A stretch of 12,653 nt of DNA from an uncultured bacterium (GTDB taxonomy: Bacteria; Cyanobacteriota; Vampirovibrionia; Gastranaerophilales; Gastranaerophilaceae), in contig CACYCU010000101.1 in NCBI GenBank assembly GCA_902772945.1, forward strand, positions 1-12,653, in the 5' to 3' direction. Shown here one piece after another: positions 6,891 to 12,653 of this stretch. Numbering within the stretch: position 1 is the stretch's first letter; every line of letters begins with the position of its first letter. A model generated the notes under the pieces. The model had not been told where the DNA came from, made no database searches, and saw only the letters and a program-made list of their open reading frames with translations. The position numbers and the translations under genes were made by a program.

Positions 6891-7060
6891 CGTCATCCTG
6901 AACTCGTTTCAGGATCTGAATGAAGTTAGATAAGTAGGATAAGTTGGATAAGTGCATTACGGTTAAATATTTTTTGTCATCCTGAACTTGACAAAACGAA
7001 CAAACGAGGAACGAGTTTTGTGAGCTTGTCTGCCTTGTGCTGTTTCAGGATGACAAAAAA
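6891..7060 (+). repeat. Second copy of the modular intergenic repeat, with an expanded hairpin loop
   Basis: In order: a palindrome ATCCTGAA-CTCGT-TTCAGGAT (6895-6915), a block of three GATAAGT words (about 6928-6953) with a trailing TTACGGTTAAAT, and a larger palindrome. The last has 17-bp perfect arms (6970-6986 and 7044-7060, TTTTTTGTCATCCTGAA and its complement). Between them, 52 nt (6991-7042) sit exactly where the short copies go from CTTG to TTTCAGG. That insert has its own ACAAAAC/GTTTTGT inverted repeat (6991-6997 and 7015-7021). Module order and orientation match 2245-2395. No coding frame is convincing here. Confidence 0.85.
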
Positions 7061-7094
7061 ACCAGAGGAGATACTTAAAAGTTTTATACTAATC

Positions 7095-7146
7095 CTCCCC
7101 GAAAGGGGGAGTTAATTCCTCTCCCGCAATAAGCGGGAGTTTTTTT
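7095..7146 (+). terminator. Tandem GC hairpins, the second a rho-independent terminator
   Basis: The first hairpin is CTCCCC (7095-7100) paired with GGGGAG (7106-7111). The second is CTCCCGC (7121-7127) with GCGGGAG (7133-7139), loop AATAA, followed directly by seven Ts (7140-7146). It is oriented on the plus strand and would end transcripts from the cysteine-protein gene and the repeat region. It lies only 16 nt before the aldolase start codon, so that gene needs its own promoter or regulated read-through. The GGGAG of the first hairpin can alternatively pair with CTCCC of the second, which would break both stems. Confidence 0.85.
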
Positions 7147-7147
7147 G

Positions 7148-7156
7148 TGCTAAAAT
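7148..7156 (+). promoter_or_regulatory. Extended -10 box at the aldolase start, probable leaderless promoter
   Basis: TGC directly before TAAAAT (7151-7156) gives an extended -10 element. A start point six to seven bases further falls on the ATG at 7163, so the mRNA would have no leader. No Shine-Dalgarno is visible between the terminator T-run and the ATG. A -35 box would have to lie inside the terminator hairpin, and none is evident. Confidence 0.5.
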
Positions 7157-7162
7157 TTATAT

Positions 7163-7909
7163 ATGACAAAAATTCTTGACTGCACACTCAGAGACGGTGG
7201 ACATATCAACAATTGGGAATTCAGCAATGAATGCATTCTTGCGACCGTTAATGCTGCCAAAAATTCAGAGGTGGAATTTGTTGAAGTCGGGTACAAAATG
7301 CCTGAATGTATTGAAAAAAGTAATATAAATTTAGTCGTTATGGTTGATGCAAAAAACATTCAAAATGTTGATAAAAAAGCCGATTTTGTCCGTGTAGCCT
7401 GCTATCCTGAACAAATACACACGGCCGTAAATGCTGTTGAAAACTTTAAATCACAAGGCTTTGGAGTATTCCTTCACCTTATGACAGCCGATAAATTTAA
7501 CGATTGGAAACTTTTAGAAAAATGGGAAAATAAAAATATTCTTGAATCTGTATATTTTGCGGATACTTTCGGAGCTTTTATGCCGCAGGATGTTGAAAAA
7601 ATTTATCAGAAACTTCAAAATTCCGGCTTTGAAAAAATAAGCTTTCACGCACACAACAATCTTCAACTCGCATTCACAAATACAATTAAAGCAATTGAAC
7701 TTGGTGCATACAGCGTTGACGCAACTGTTTTTGGCATAGGAAGAGGAGGCGGAAACCTGCCTATAGAACTTCTTTTAAAATACTTGAATAAAAATAACAA
7801 TGAATATTTGGAACTTATAAAAAAATATTATCTCAATTTGGCTGAAAAATATAAATGGGGATACAATTATGAGGCATTAATCTCCGGTTTAAAAAACATA
7901 CATCCCTAA
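7163..7909 (+). CDS. DRE-TIM (HMG-CoA lyase-like) aldolase-family protein
   Basis: The 248-residue TIM-barrel protein begins with ILDCTLRDGGHINNWEF (4-20), the family's opening strand with catalytic Arg (R10) and metal-binding Asp (D11). Further marks are ADTFGAFMP (133-141), the metal-binding HAH (H162, H164) in FHAHNN, and GIGRGGGN (191-198). These resemble 4-hydroxy-2-oxovalerate aldolase and HMG-CoA lyase relatives, and the barrel-only aldolases found in some polysaccharide clusters. The C-terminal communication domain of DmpG-type aldolases is absent, and there is no partner dehydrogenase nearby, so a role in aromatic degradation is unlikely. The reaction is a retro-aldol or Claisen-type C-C cleavage or condensation by inference; the substrate is unknown. 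The start at 7163 is forced, since the conserved motif begins at residue 4. Confidence 0.88.
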   Translation: MTKILDCTLRDGGHINNWEFSNECILATVNAAKNSEVEFVEVGYKMPECIEKSNINLVVMVDAKNIQNVDKKADFVRVACYPEQIHTAVNAVENFKSQGFGVFLHLMTADKFNDWKLLEKWENKNILESVYFADTFGAFMPQDVEKIYQKLQNSGFEKISFHAHNNLQLAFTNTIKAIELGAYSVDATVFGIGRGGGNLPIELLLKYLNKNNNEYLELIKKYYLNLAEKYKWGYNYEALISGLKNIHP

Positions 7910-7928
7910 AAATTAAAGCAATCGTATG

Positions 7929-7957
7929 ATTACATAGTTTTTGGCTAAATTTATAAT
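7929..7957 (+). promoter_or_regulatory. Candidate sigma-70 promoter for clpB
   Basis: ATTACA (7929-7934, four of six matches to TTGACA) and a perfect TATAAT (7952-7957) are 17 nt apart, about 20 nt before the clpB start. The leader holds AGGGG (7969-7973), four bases before the ATG. I see no CIRCE inverted repeat, so HrcA control of this heat-shock gene is not evident here. Confidence 0.6.
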
Positions 7958-7977
7958 AAAAATAAAAAAGGGGTAGT

Positions 7978-10557
7978 ATGCTTTTAACAGATCACGTCCA
8001 AGCGATTATAAAATCAGCAAAATCAATTGTTGCAGCAAGAAATTTTGCAGAACTTATGCCTGAACATATTATGCTAGCAATTATGCTGGATCAAAATGAT
8101 TTGCCCAAAATTCTGCTTGAACGTGTAGGAGTTGAGAATCCTGAAATCACTGATAGATTAAACAACTATCTTTCAAAACGCTCATATTACGCAAGAAGCA
8201 AGTTCTCAAATATAAAGCTTTCAACTGAAACACTTAAAATGATTAAAATTGCACAGGAAGAAGCCGAAAAACATAATGACGAACAAGTCAGCATTGAACA
8301 TATTATGCTTGCTCTTTTTAGAATTGATAACAAAACTTTGAATTATTTATGGGAACAAAGCGGTATTAACAGACTTGAATTGTACGAAAAAATGTGCGAA
8401 GAAGTTAAAAATATATCTACCATAGAAATTTCTGAAAATATTCAAACCGAAGAACAACCACAAGAAAATGAAGCTTTGAAAAAATATACTACTGATTTAA
8501 CAGAACTCGCAAAAAATAACAAAATCGACCCCGTAATCGGCAGAGATTCAGAAATTAGAAGAACAATTCAAATATTAAACAGACGCTCTAAAAACAATCC
8601 CGTAATCATTGGTGAATCAGGAGTCGGAAAAACAGCTATAATAGAAGGACTTGCACTTAGAATAGTTTCCGGAGATGTTCCCGAAAGTCTTAAAAATGAT
8701 AAAATTTTAGCTCTTGATATTGGAGCTATGCTTGCAGGAGCATCCTATAGAGGAGAGTTTGAAGAAAGATTAAAATCTGTTTTAAAAGCAATTGAAGAAA
8801 AATCCGATGATTTAATGCTTTTTATAGATGAAATCCACACAATTATGGGGGCAGGCTCCACAGAAGGCTCTACAGATGCCGGAAACCTCTTAAAACCAAT
8901 GCTTGCAAGAGGAAATATTAGGGTTATCGGGGCTACAACTACTGACGAATATAAAAAGTATATTGAAAAAGACAAAGCTATGGAAAGACGTTTTCAACCG
9001 GTAGTAGCAGAAGAACCGTCAGTAGAAGATACAATAAGTATACTTAGAGGACTGAAAGATAAATATGAAAGCTATCATGGAATAAAAATTCTTGATAACG
9101 CAATTACATCCGCCGTAAAACTCTCTGACAGATATATCTCGGACAGACACTTGCCGGATAAAGCAATTGATTTGTTGGATGAAGCCGCATCCGCTCTCCG
9201 TATTCAAATTGAAACAATGCCCGAAACTATTGACGTTTATGTCAGAGAAAAACTGCAACTGGAAATTAATAAAAAAGCTCTGGAAAAAGAAAATTCTTCC
9301 GAAAACGATAAAAAAATTGAAAAAATTTCTAAAAAAATTAATGAACTGGAAAATAAAATTATAAAATTAAAAGAACAATGGATTCAAGAAAAAAAGATTA
9401 TTGATTCTACAGCTTCCATAAAAAGAAATCTGGAAAAACTAAAATCACAAATAGAATTAAACAAAAAAAATCCACAAAAAATAAAACCTCTTGAAGAACA
9501 ATATTCAAAAATGCTTGAAGCAGAAAAAAAATTAAAAACTCTGCAAACCGGTAAAAAAAGACTGCTTAAAGAAGAAATTGACGAAGATGATATTTCTTCA
9601 ATAGTAGCCAAATGGACAGGAATACCGGTCAACAGACTGCTTGAAGATGAATCAAAAAAACTTATAAATATGGAAAATGATATGCACAAACGTGTTGTCG
9701 GTCAAGACGAAGCTGTTAAAAAAATCGCAAACGCAATACGCCTATCCCGCTCCGGCCTGAAAGATCCCAAACGTCCAATAGGAACATTTTTATTTTTAGG
9801 ACCGACAGGCGTCGGAAAAACAGAACTCGGCAAAACACTTGCTGACATATTGTTTAACGATGAAGATGCTTTAATAAGAATTGATATGTCCGAATTTATG
9901 GAAAAATCATCCATTTCAAGGCTTATTGGTACAACTGCCGGTTATATAGGCTATGAAGAAGGCGGACAATTGACCGAAGCAGTCAGAAGAAAGCCTTATT
10001 CGGTTATCTTATTTGATGAGGCAGAAAAAGCACATCCGGATGTTTTCAACATAATGCTTCAAATGTTTGATGACGGACGATTGACTGACGGACAGGGCAG
10101 ATTAATTGATTTTAAAAATACGGTTATTATAATGACCAGCAACTTGGGCAGTGAAATTTTGCTTGATAAAAAACTTTCGGAAGATGATAAAAAAGCAAAA
10201 GTACAAAAATGTTTAAGTGAAAAATTTAAACCTGAATTTTTAAATCGTATTGATGAAATAATAATGTTTAACCCGCTTTCACTTGAAGAATTGAAGTTAA
10301 TTGTAGATATTCAAACAGAATATTTGAAAAAACGACTTCAAGAACAAGATATCGAATTTGAAATTTCTGATAACGCAAAAGATTATCTGGCAAAAGAAGG
10401 TTATGAGCCATTATACGGTGCAAGACCCATTAAACGTACAATAAGACAGCTCATTGAAATTCCAATGTCTACAAAAATTATTGCAGGCGAAATTAAAAAG
10501 AATGATAAAATCTTGCTTGATTACAAAAATAAACTACTGGAATTTGTAAAAATATAA
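7978..10557 (+). CDS. clpB: ClpB protein disaggregase (Hsp104-type AAA+ ATPase)
   Basis: ClpB pulls polypeptides out of aggregates together with DnaK/DnaJ/GrpE. The 859-residue length matches the family. Domains: a Clp N domain with two repeats (about 5-143); NBD1 (about 165-405) with Walker A GESGVGKT (212-219) and Walker B D284-E285; a long coiled-coil middle domain (about 408-530); NBD2 with Walker A GPTGVGKT (608-615), pore loop GYIGY (655-659) and Walker B D680-E681; then a C-terminal sensor domain with GARPIKR (814-820). The middle domain of about 120 residues separates ClpB from ClpC and ClpA, and no ClpP-binding IGF/L loop is seen. NBD1 has Ser for the usual Pro in GEPGVGKT, which still satisfies the Walker consensus. 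The stop lies one base from the end of the convergent solenoid gene. Confidence 0.96.
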   Translation: MLLTDHVQAIIKSAKSIVAARNFAELMPEHIMLAIMLDQNDLPKILLERVGVENPEITDRLNNYLSKRSYYARSKFSNIKLSTETLKMIKIAQEEAEKHNDEQVSIEHIMLALFRIDNKTLNYLWEQSGINRLELYEKMCEEVKNISTIEISENIQTEEQPQENEALKKYTTDLTELAKNNKIDPVIGRDSEIRRTIQILNRRSKNNPVIIGESGVGKTAIIEGLALRIVSGDVPESLKNDKILALDIGAMLAGASYRGEFEERLKSVLKAIEEKSDDLMLFIDEIHTIMGAGSTEGSTDAGNLLKPMLARGNIRVIGATTTDEYKKYIEKDKAMERRFQPVVAEEPSVEDTISILRGLKDKYESYHGIKILDNAITSAVKLSDRYISDRHLPDKAIDLLDEAASALRIQIETMPETIDVYVREKLQLEINKKALEKENSSENDKKIEKISKKINELENKIIKLKEQWIQEKKIIDSTASIKRNLEKLKSQIELNKKNPQKIKPLEEQYSKMLEAEKKLKTLQTGKKRLLKEEIDEDDISSIVAKWTGIPVNRLLEDESKKLINMENDMHKRVVGQDEAVKKIANAIRLSRSGLKDPKRPIGTFLFLGPTGVGKTELGKTLADILFNDEDALIRIDMSEFMEKSSISRLIGTTAGYIGYEEGGQLTEAVRRKPYSVILFDEAEKAHPDVFNIMLQMFDDGRLTDGQGRLIDFKNTVIIMTSNLGSEILLDKKLSEDDKKAKVQKCLSEKFKPEFLNRIDEIIMFNPLSLEELKLIVDIQTEYLKKRLQEQDIEFEISDNAKDYLAKEGYEPLYGARPIKRTIRQLIEIPMSTKIIAGEIKKNDKILLDYKNKLLEFVKI

Positions 10558-10558
10558 T

Positions 10559-11467
10559 CTATTTCATAATTATGTCTGCAATAACTTCAGGGAACTGTTC
10601 CATTAAAATTTCTGCAAATTTTTCCGTATCAATTTGAGTAATTACAATTGATAACAAATCATCAGGTAATTCTTTTATCATCTCCTGAATGTGTTCAGGA
10701 TCAATTACACTCATAGCCTTTACAACTTCAGGCTGTTGTTTTTCTCTGTTAATAATTTTTGTATAAGCACTTGCATCAAATAATTGAAACCATTCCTGAT
10801 GTTCTTTGCCAAGTGAAAGAACAAGCTGTTGTTTTTGAGTCGGTTGAAAAGCTCTTAGTGCATCTTTGTATTCCAACGGACCTAACTCACTAAATTTCTT
10901 TGACAAATCAATACTATCCATATTATCATGAGCCTTGCCTGTAACTTGTTCCAAAACTTGTGCCACGTATTCTGCCGGTATTGATTGCATGTGTTTCAAA
11001 ATTTTATTTTTATCAATATCAGTACTTGTCAAAAATTTATCTAATTGTTCTTCTGGCATAAGTTGAACAACCTGCTCTTTTGAAAACATTTCAAATACTG
11101 TTTTTACCAATTGTTCTGCAGGTAATCTTTCTAACATCTTCATCAATTTGTCTTCCGTAAAGAAAAACAACCCTTGAAGAAGATCTTTTTCTTCCATTTC
11201 GGGTAAAAATACATGTAAATCACGAGAAGATAATTGTCTTAAAATCATGTATTTATTATTTGTATCTGCAAGATCAAAAAGCCTCATAATAAGAGTAACA
11301 TTAGTAGTTAATTCATGCGCAAGTTCTATTGCCTGTTGATTACCTTGAGCAGCTTCCGCTTCCAAAATTTCATCAATAGACATATTTGCATAATATTGAA
11401 GCTTAACAGGATTAATGTTTAAGACTTTTTGCAGATATTCAAGATTTGAATCGATAACTAAACTCAT
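10559..11467 (-). CDS. Alpha-solenoid protein resembling MgtE-N/FliG-type helical repeats, function unknown
   Basis: I do not recognise a named family for this 302-residue, soluble, helix-rich protein. It has repeated helical hairpins with turns of the form L-P-x-E/D: FLPEMEEKDL (87-96), RLPAEQL (114-120), LMPEEQL (136-142), SIPAEYV (162-168), ELPDDLL (266-272) and QFPEVIA (291-297), roughly 22-27 residues apart. The last 50 residues, from IDPEHIQEMIKELPDD on, closely resemble the superhelical N domain of MgtE magnesium channels. There is no CBS pair, transmembrane segment or signal peptide, so it is not a truncated transporter in any obvious way. A ribosome binding site, AGGAG (11472-11476), lies four bases from the ATG. 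It sits 75 nt downstream of prs on the same strand with no strong terminator between, so co-transcription is plausible. A scaffold or binding role is inferred from fold only. Confidence 0.8.
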   Translation of the reverse strand: MSLVIDSNLEYLQKVLNINPVKLQYYANMSIDEILEAEAAQGNQQAIELAHELTTNVTLIMRLFDLADTNNKYMILRQLSSRDLHVFLPEMEEKDLLQGLFFFTEDKLMKMLERLPAEQLVKTVFEMFSKEQVVQLMPEEQLDKFLTSTDIDKNKILKHMQSIPAEYVAQVLEQVTGKAHDNMDSIDLSKKFSELGPLEYKDALRAFQPTQKQQLVLSLGKEHQEWFQLFDASAYTKIINREKQQPEVVKAMSVIDPEHIQEMIKELPDDLLSIVITQIDTEKFAEILMEQFPEVIADIIMK

Positions 11468-11510
11468 AATACTCCTTATTTTTGTATTACGTCATATCAA
11501 TCCAAAAACT

Positions 11511-11534
11511 TTAATAATTGTGAATTTTTATTAA
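11511..11534 (-). other. AT-only inverted repeat between prs and the solenoid gene
   Basis: TTAATAA (11511-11517) and TTATTAA (11528-11534) form a 7-bp A/T stem with a 10-nt loop; on the minus strand it is followed by a short T-run after AAAG. It could be a weak terminator or attenuator after prs, but an all-A/T stem is marginal, so I treat read-through as more likely. Confidence 0.25.
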
Positions 11535-11542
11535 TATAAATT

Positions 11543-12556
11543 TTATTGAACTTGCATTTCTTTTTCAAAACCAAATAAAGAACTTACAGATTCATCATCA
11601 TGAATTCTCGCAATTGCCTGTGCTAATAATGGAGCTACAGAAATTTGTTTTATATTAGACGGCATTTTGCTCATATCAAGAGGAATAGTATTTGTTACAA
11701 TACATTCGGTAATAGGCGCAGAGCCTAATCTTTCGATAGCAGGACCGGAAAATACAGGGTGAGTTGCACCCACATATATTTCTTTTGCACCTTTTGATTT
11801 TAAAAGTTTTGCAGCTTCACAGATAGTTCCTGCCGTATCAATAATGTCATCAAACATTAAACAAACTTTTCCTTCAACATCACCGATAACATTTGCCGCA
11901 ATTGCTTCATTATGTTTATCGCGTCTTTTATCAATAATAGCAATCGGACAATCAAGTCTTTTTGCAAAATATCTTGTTCTGTTTGCACCGCCCATATCCG
12001 GAGATACAGCTATCATTTCATCCGGATTAATATTCAAACCTTTAATATAATTTGTCAAAATTGGAGCTGCAAAAATATGATCAACCAAAATATTAAAGAA
12101 ACCTTGAATTTGACCAGTATGCAAATCCATTGCCAAAACTCTGTTTGCACCGGCAGTTGTTAACAAATCCGCAACCAATTTCGCTGTAATTGCTTCTCTG
12201 CCGGATGTTTTTCTATCTTGTCTTGCATAACCATAATAAGGAATTACGGCTGTGATTGATTTTGCGCTCGCACGTTTAAACGCATCTATTATAATCAAAA
12301 GTTCCATCAAATTTTCATTAACAGGATTACAAACAGGCTGAATAATGAAAACATCATCTCCTCTGACACTTTCTTTTACTTGAACGTATATTTCACCATC
12401 AGCAAAATTCTTTACTACCATCGGCCCAACTGATGTACCTAAATAATCGGCAATTTCTTGAGCAAGCTTTGTGTTAGAACGACCGGAAAATAATTTTATG
12501 TCATGCGTCGGATTGATTGCTCGTTCTAAATTAGAAAATGTCATTTCTGAAACCAT
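11543..12556 (-). CDS. prs: Ribose-phosphate pyrophosphokinase (PRPP synthetase)
   Basis: Prs makes 5-phosphoribosyl 1-pyrophosphate from ribose 5-phosphate and ATP, feeding purine, pyrimidine, NAD, His and Trp synthesis in the cytoplasm. The 337 residues show the class I signatures: FADGEIYVQ (51-59); the catalytic flexible loop YGYARQDRK (108-116); the metal-binding DLHTGQIQGFF (144-154), where many homologues have DLHAGQIQGFF; SPDMGGANR (185-193) with KRRDK (210-214); and the PRPP-binding loop FDDIIDTAGT (235-244). An N-terminal lead of about 18 residues before HDIKLFSG is longer than in short forms such as the Bacillus enzyme. AAAGGA (12565-12570) supports the start at 12556, though a second Met four codons later is possible. 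The alpha-solenoid gene follows on the same strand. Confidence 0.96.
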   Translation of the reverse strand: MVSEMTFSNLERAINPTHDIKLFSGRSNTKLAQEIADYLGTSVGPMVVKNFADGEIYVQVKESVRGDDVFIIQPVCNPVNENLMELLIIIDAFKRASAKSITAVIPYYGYARQDRKTSGREAITAKLVADLLTTAGANRVLAMDLHTGQIQGFFNILVDHIFAAPILTNYIKGLNINPDEMIAVSPDMGGANRTRYFAKRLDCPIAIIDKRRDKHNEAIAANVIGDVEGKVCLMFDDIIDTAGTICEAAKLLKSKGAKEIYVGATHPVFSGPAIERLGSAPITECIVTNTIPLDMSKMPSNIKQISVAPLLAQAIARIHDDESVSSLFGFEKEMQVQ

Positions 12557-12587
12557 TTATAAATTCCTTTCATTTGGTGCATGATTT

Positions 12588-12616
12588 ATTATATAATTTT
12601 ATAATTTTATCTACAA
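12588..12616 (-). promoter_or_regulatory. Candidate promoter for prs
   Basis: On the minus strand TTGTAG (12611-12616) and a perfect TATAAT (12588-12593) are separated by exactly 17 nt. The predicted start point, near 12581, leaves a leader of about 25 nt that contains the AAAGGA ribosome binding site. The -35 matches only TTG of TTGACA. The remaining bases to the window end are A/T-rich with no further feature I can support. Confidence 0.55.
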
Positions 12617-12653
12617 GAAGATTTTAAGTAATATTAATAAAATACGAACAAAA

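Noticed and set aside
9384..9689. 101-residue minus-strand frame inside clpB
   Set aside because: A Ser/Phe-rich antisense shadow of the Lys/Glu-rich ClpB middle domain, with no domain or ribosome binding site.
7978..10557. ClpC or ClpA assignment
   Set aside because: The middle domain is about 120 residues, far longer than in ClpC, and no ClpP-binding IGF/L loop is visible; length and NBD2 motifs match ClpB.
1..12653. A recoded stop (UGA as Trp or Gly), since no gene here ends in TGA
   Set aside because: All ten genes read at expected lengths without in-frame TGA, and Trp is written TGG. Nine TAA and one TAG stops fit simple A/T bias.

Overview
The window is AT-rich (roughly one third G+C by eye) and carries ten protein genes, mostly housekeeping. 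All ten read through in the standard code: nine stop at TAA, one at TAG. No RNA gene, CRISPR array, transposase or integrase is visible. The gene content and style fit a low-GC uncultured bacterium. A gut-type Vampirovibrionia (Melainabacteria/Gastranaerophilales) is my best guess, inferred from general protein character and not from a marker gene; treat it as tentative.

Layout. 1-2243 (+): the 3' part of a large repetitive surface-fibre gene whose start lies upstream of the window, ending in a peptidase S74 self-cleaving chaperone domain and a coiled coil. 2245-2395: tandem intergenic repeats. 2439-3638 (+): a HIT-family hydrolase and spermidine synthase (speE). 3633-6430 (-): a two-gene operon, class A penicillin-binding protein then a short RNase HIII-like enzyme, joined by a 1-nt stop/start overlap. 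6472-6870 (+), divergent from the PBP: a small CxxCxxxCC (YkgJ-type) cysteine protein. 6891-7146: a second copy of the modular repeat, then two GC-rich hairpins, the second a strong intrinsic terminator. 7163-7909 (+): a DRE-TIM (HMG-CoA-lyase-like) aldolase. 7978-10557 (+): the ClpB disaggregase. 10559-12556 (-): an unrecognised alpha-solenoid protein preceded by prs (PRPP synthetase), with the prs promoter near the right edge.

How the genes relate. The PBP builds peptidoglycan, RNase HIII removes RNA from DNA, SpeE makes polyamines, Prs makes PRPP and ClpB rescues aggregated proteins. These are independent housekeeping jobs and not one pathway. The accessory element is the fibre at the left end.

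The points most worth a second look are: the modular repeat family, one copy of which carries a 52-nt insert in its hairpin loop; two genes whose -10 boxes nearly touch the start codon and which lack a Shine-Dalgarno, while the other starts visible here have one; the RNase HIII without the usual N-terminal domain; the S74 fibre with no phage genes around it; two convergent gene pairs that overlap or abut; and the solenoid protein downstream of prs. I did not find a clear multi-gene novel system.
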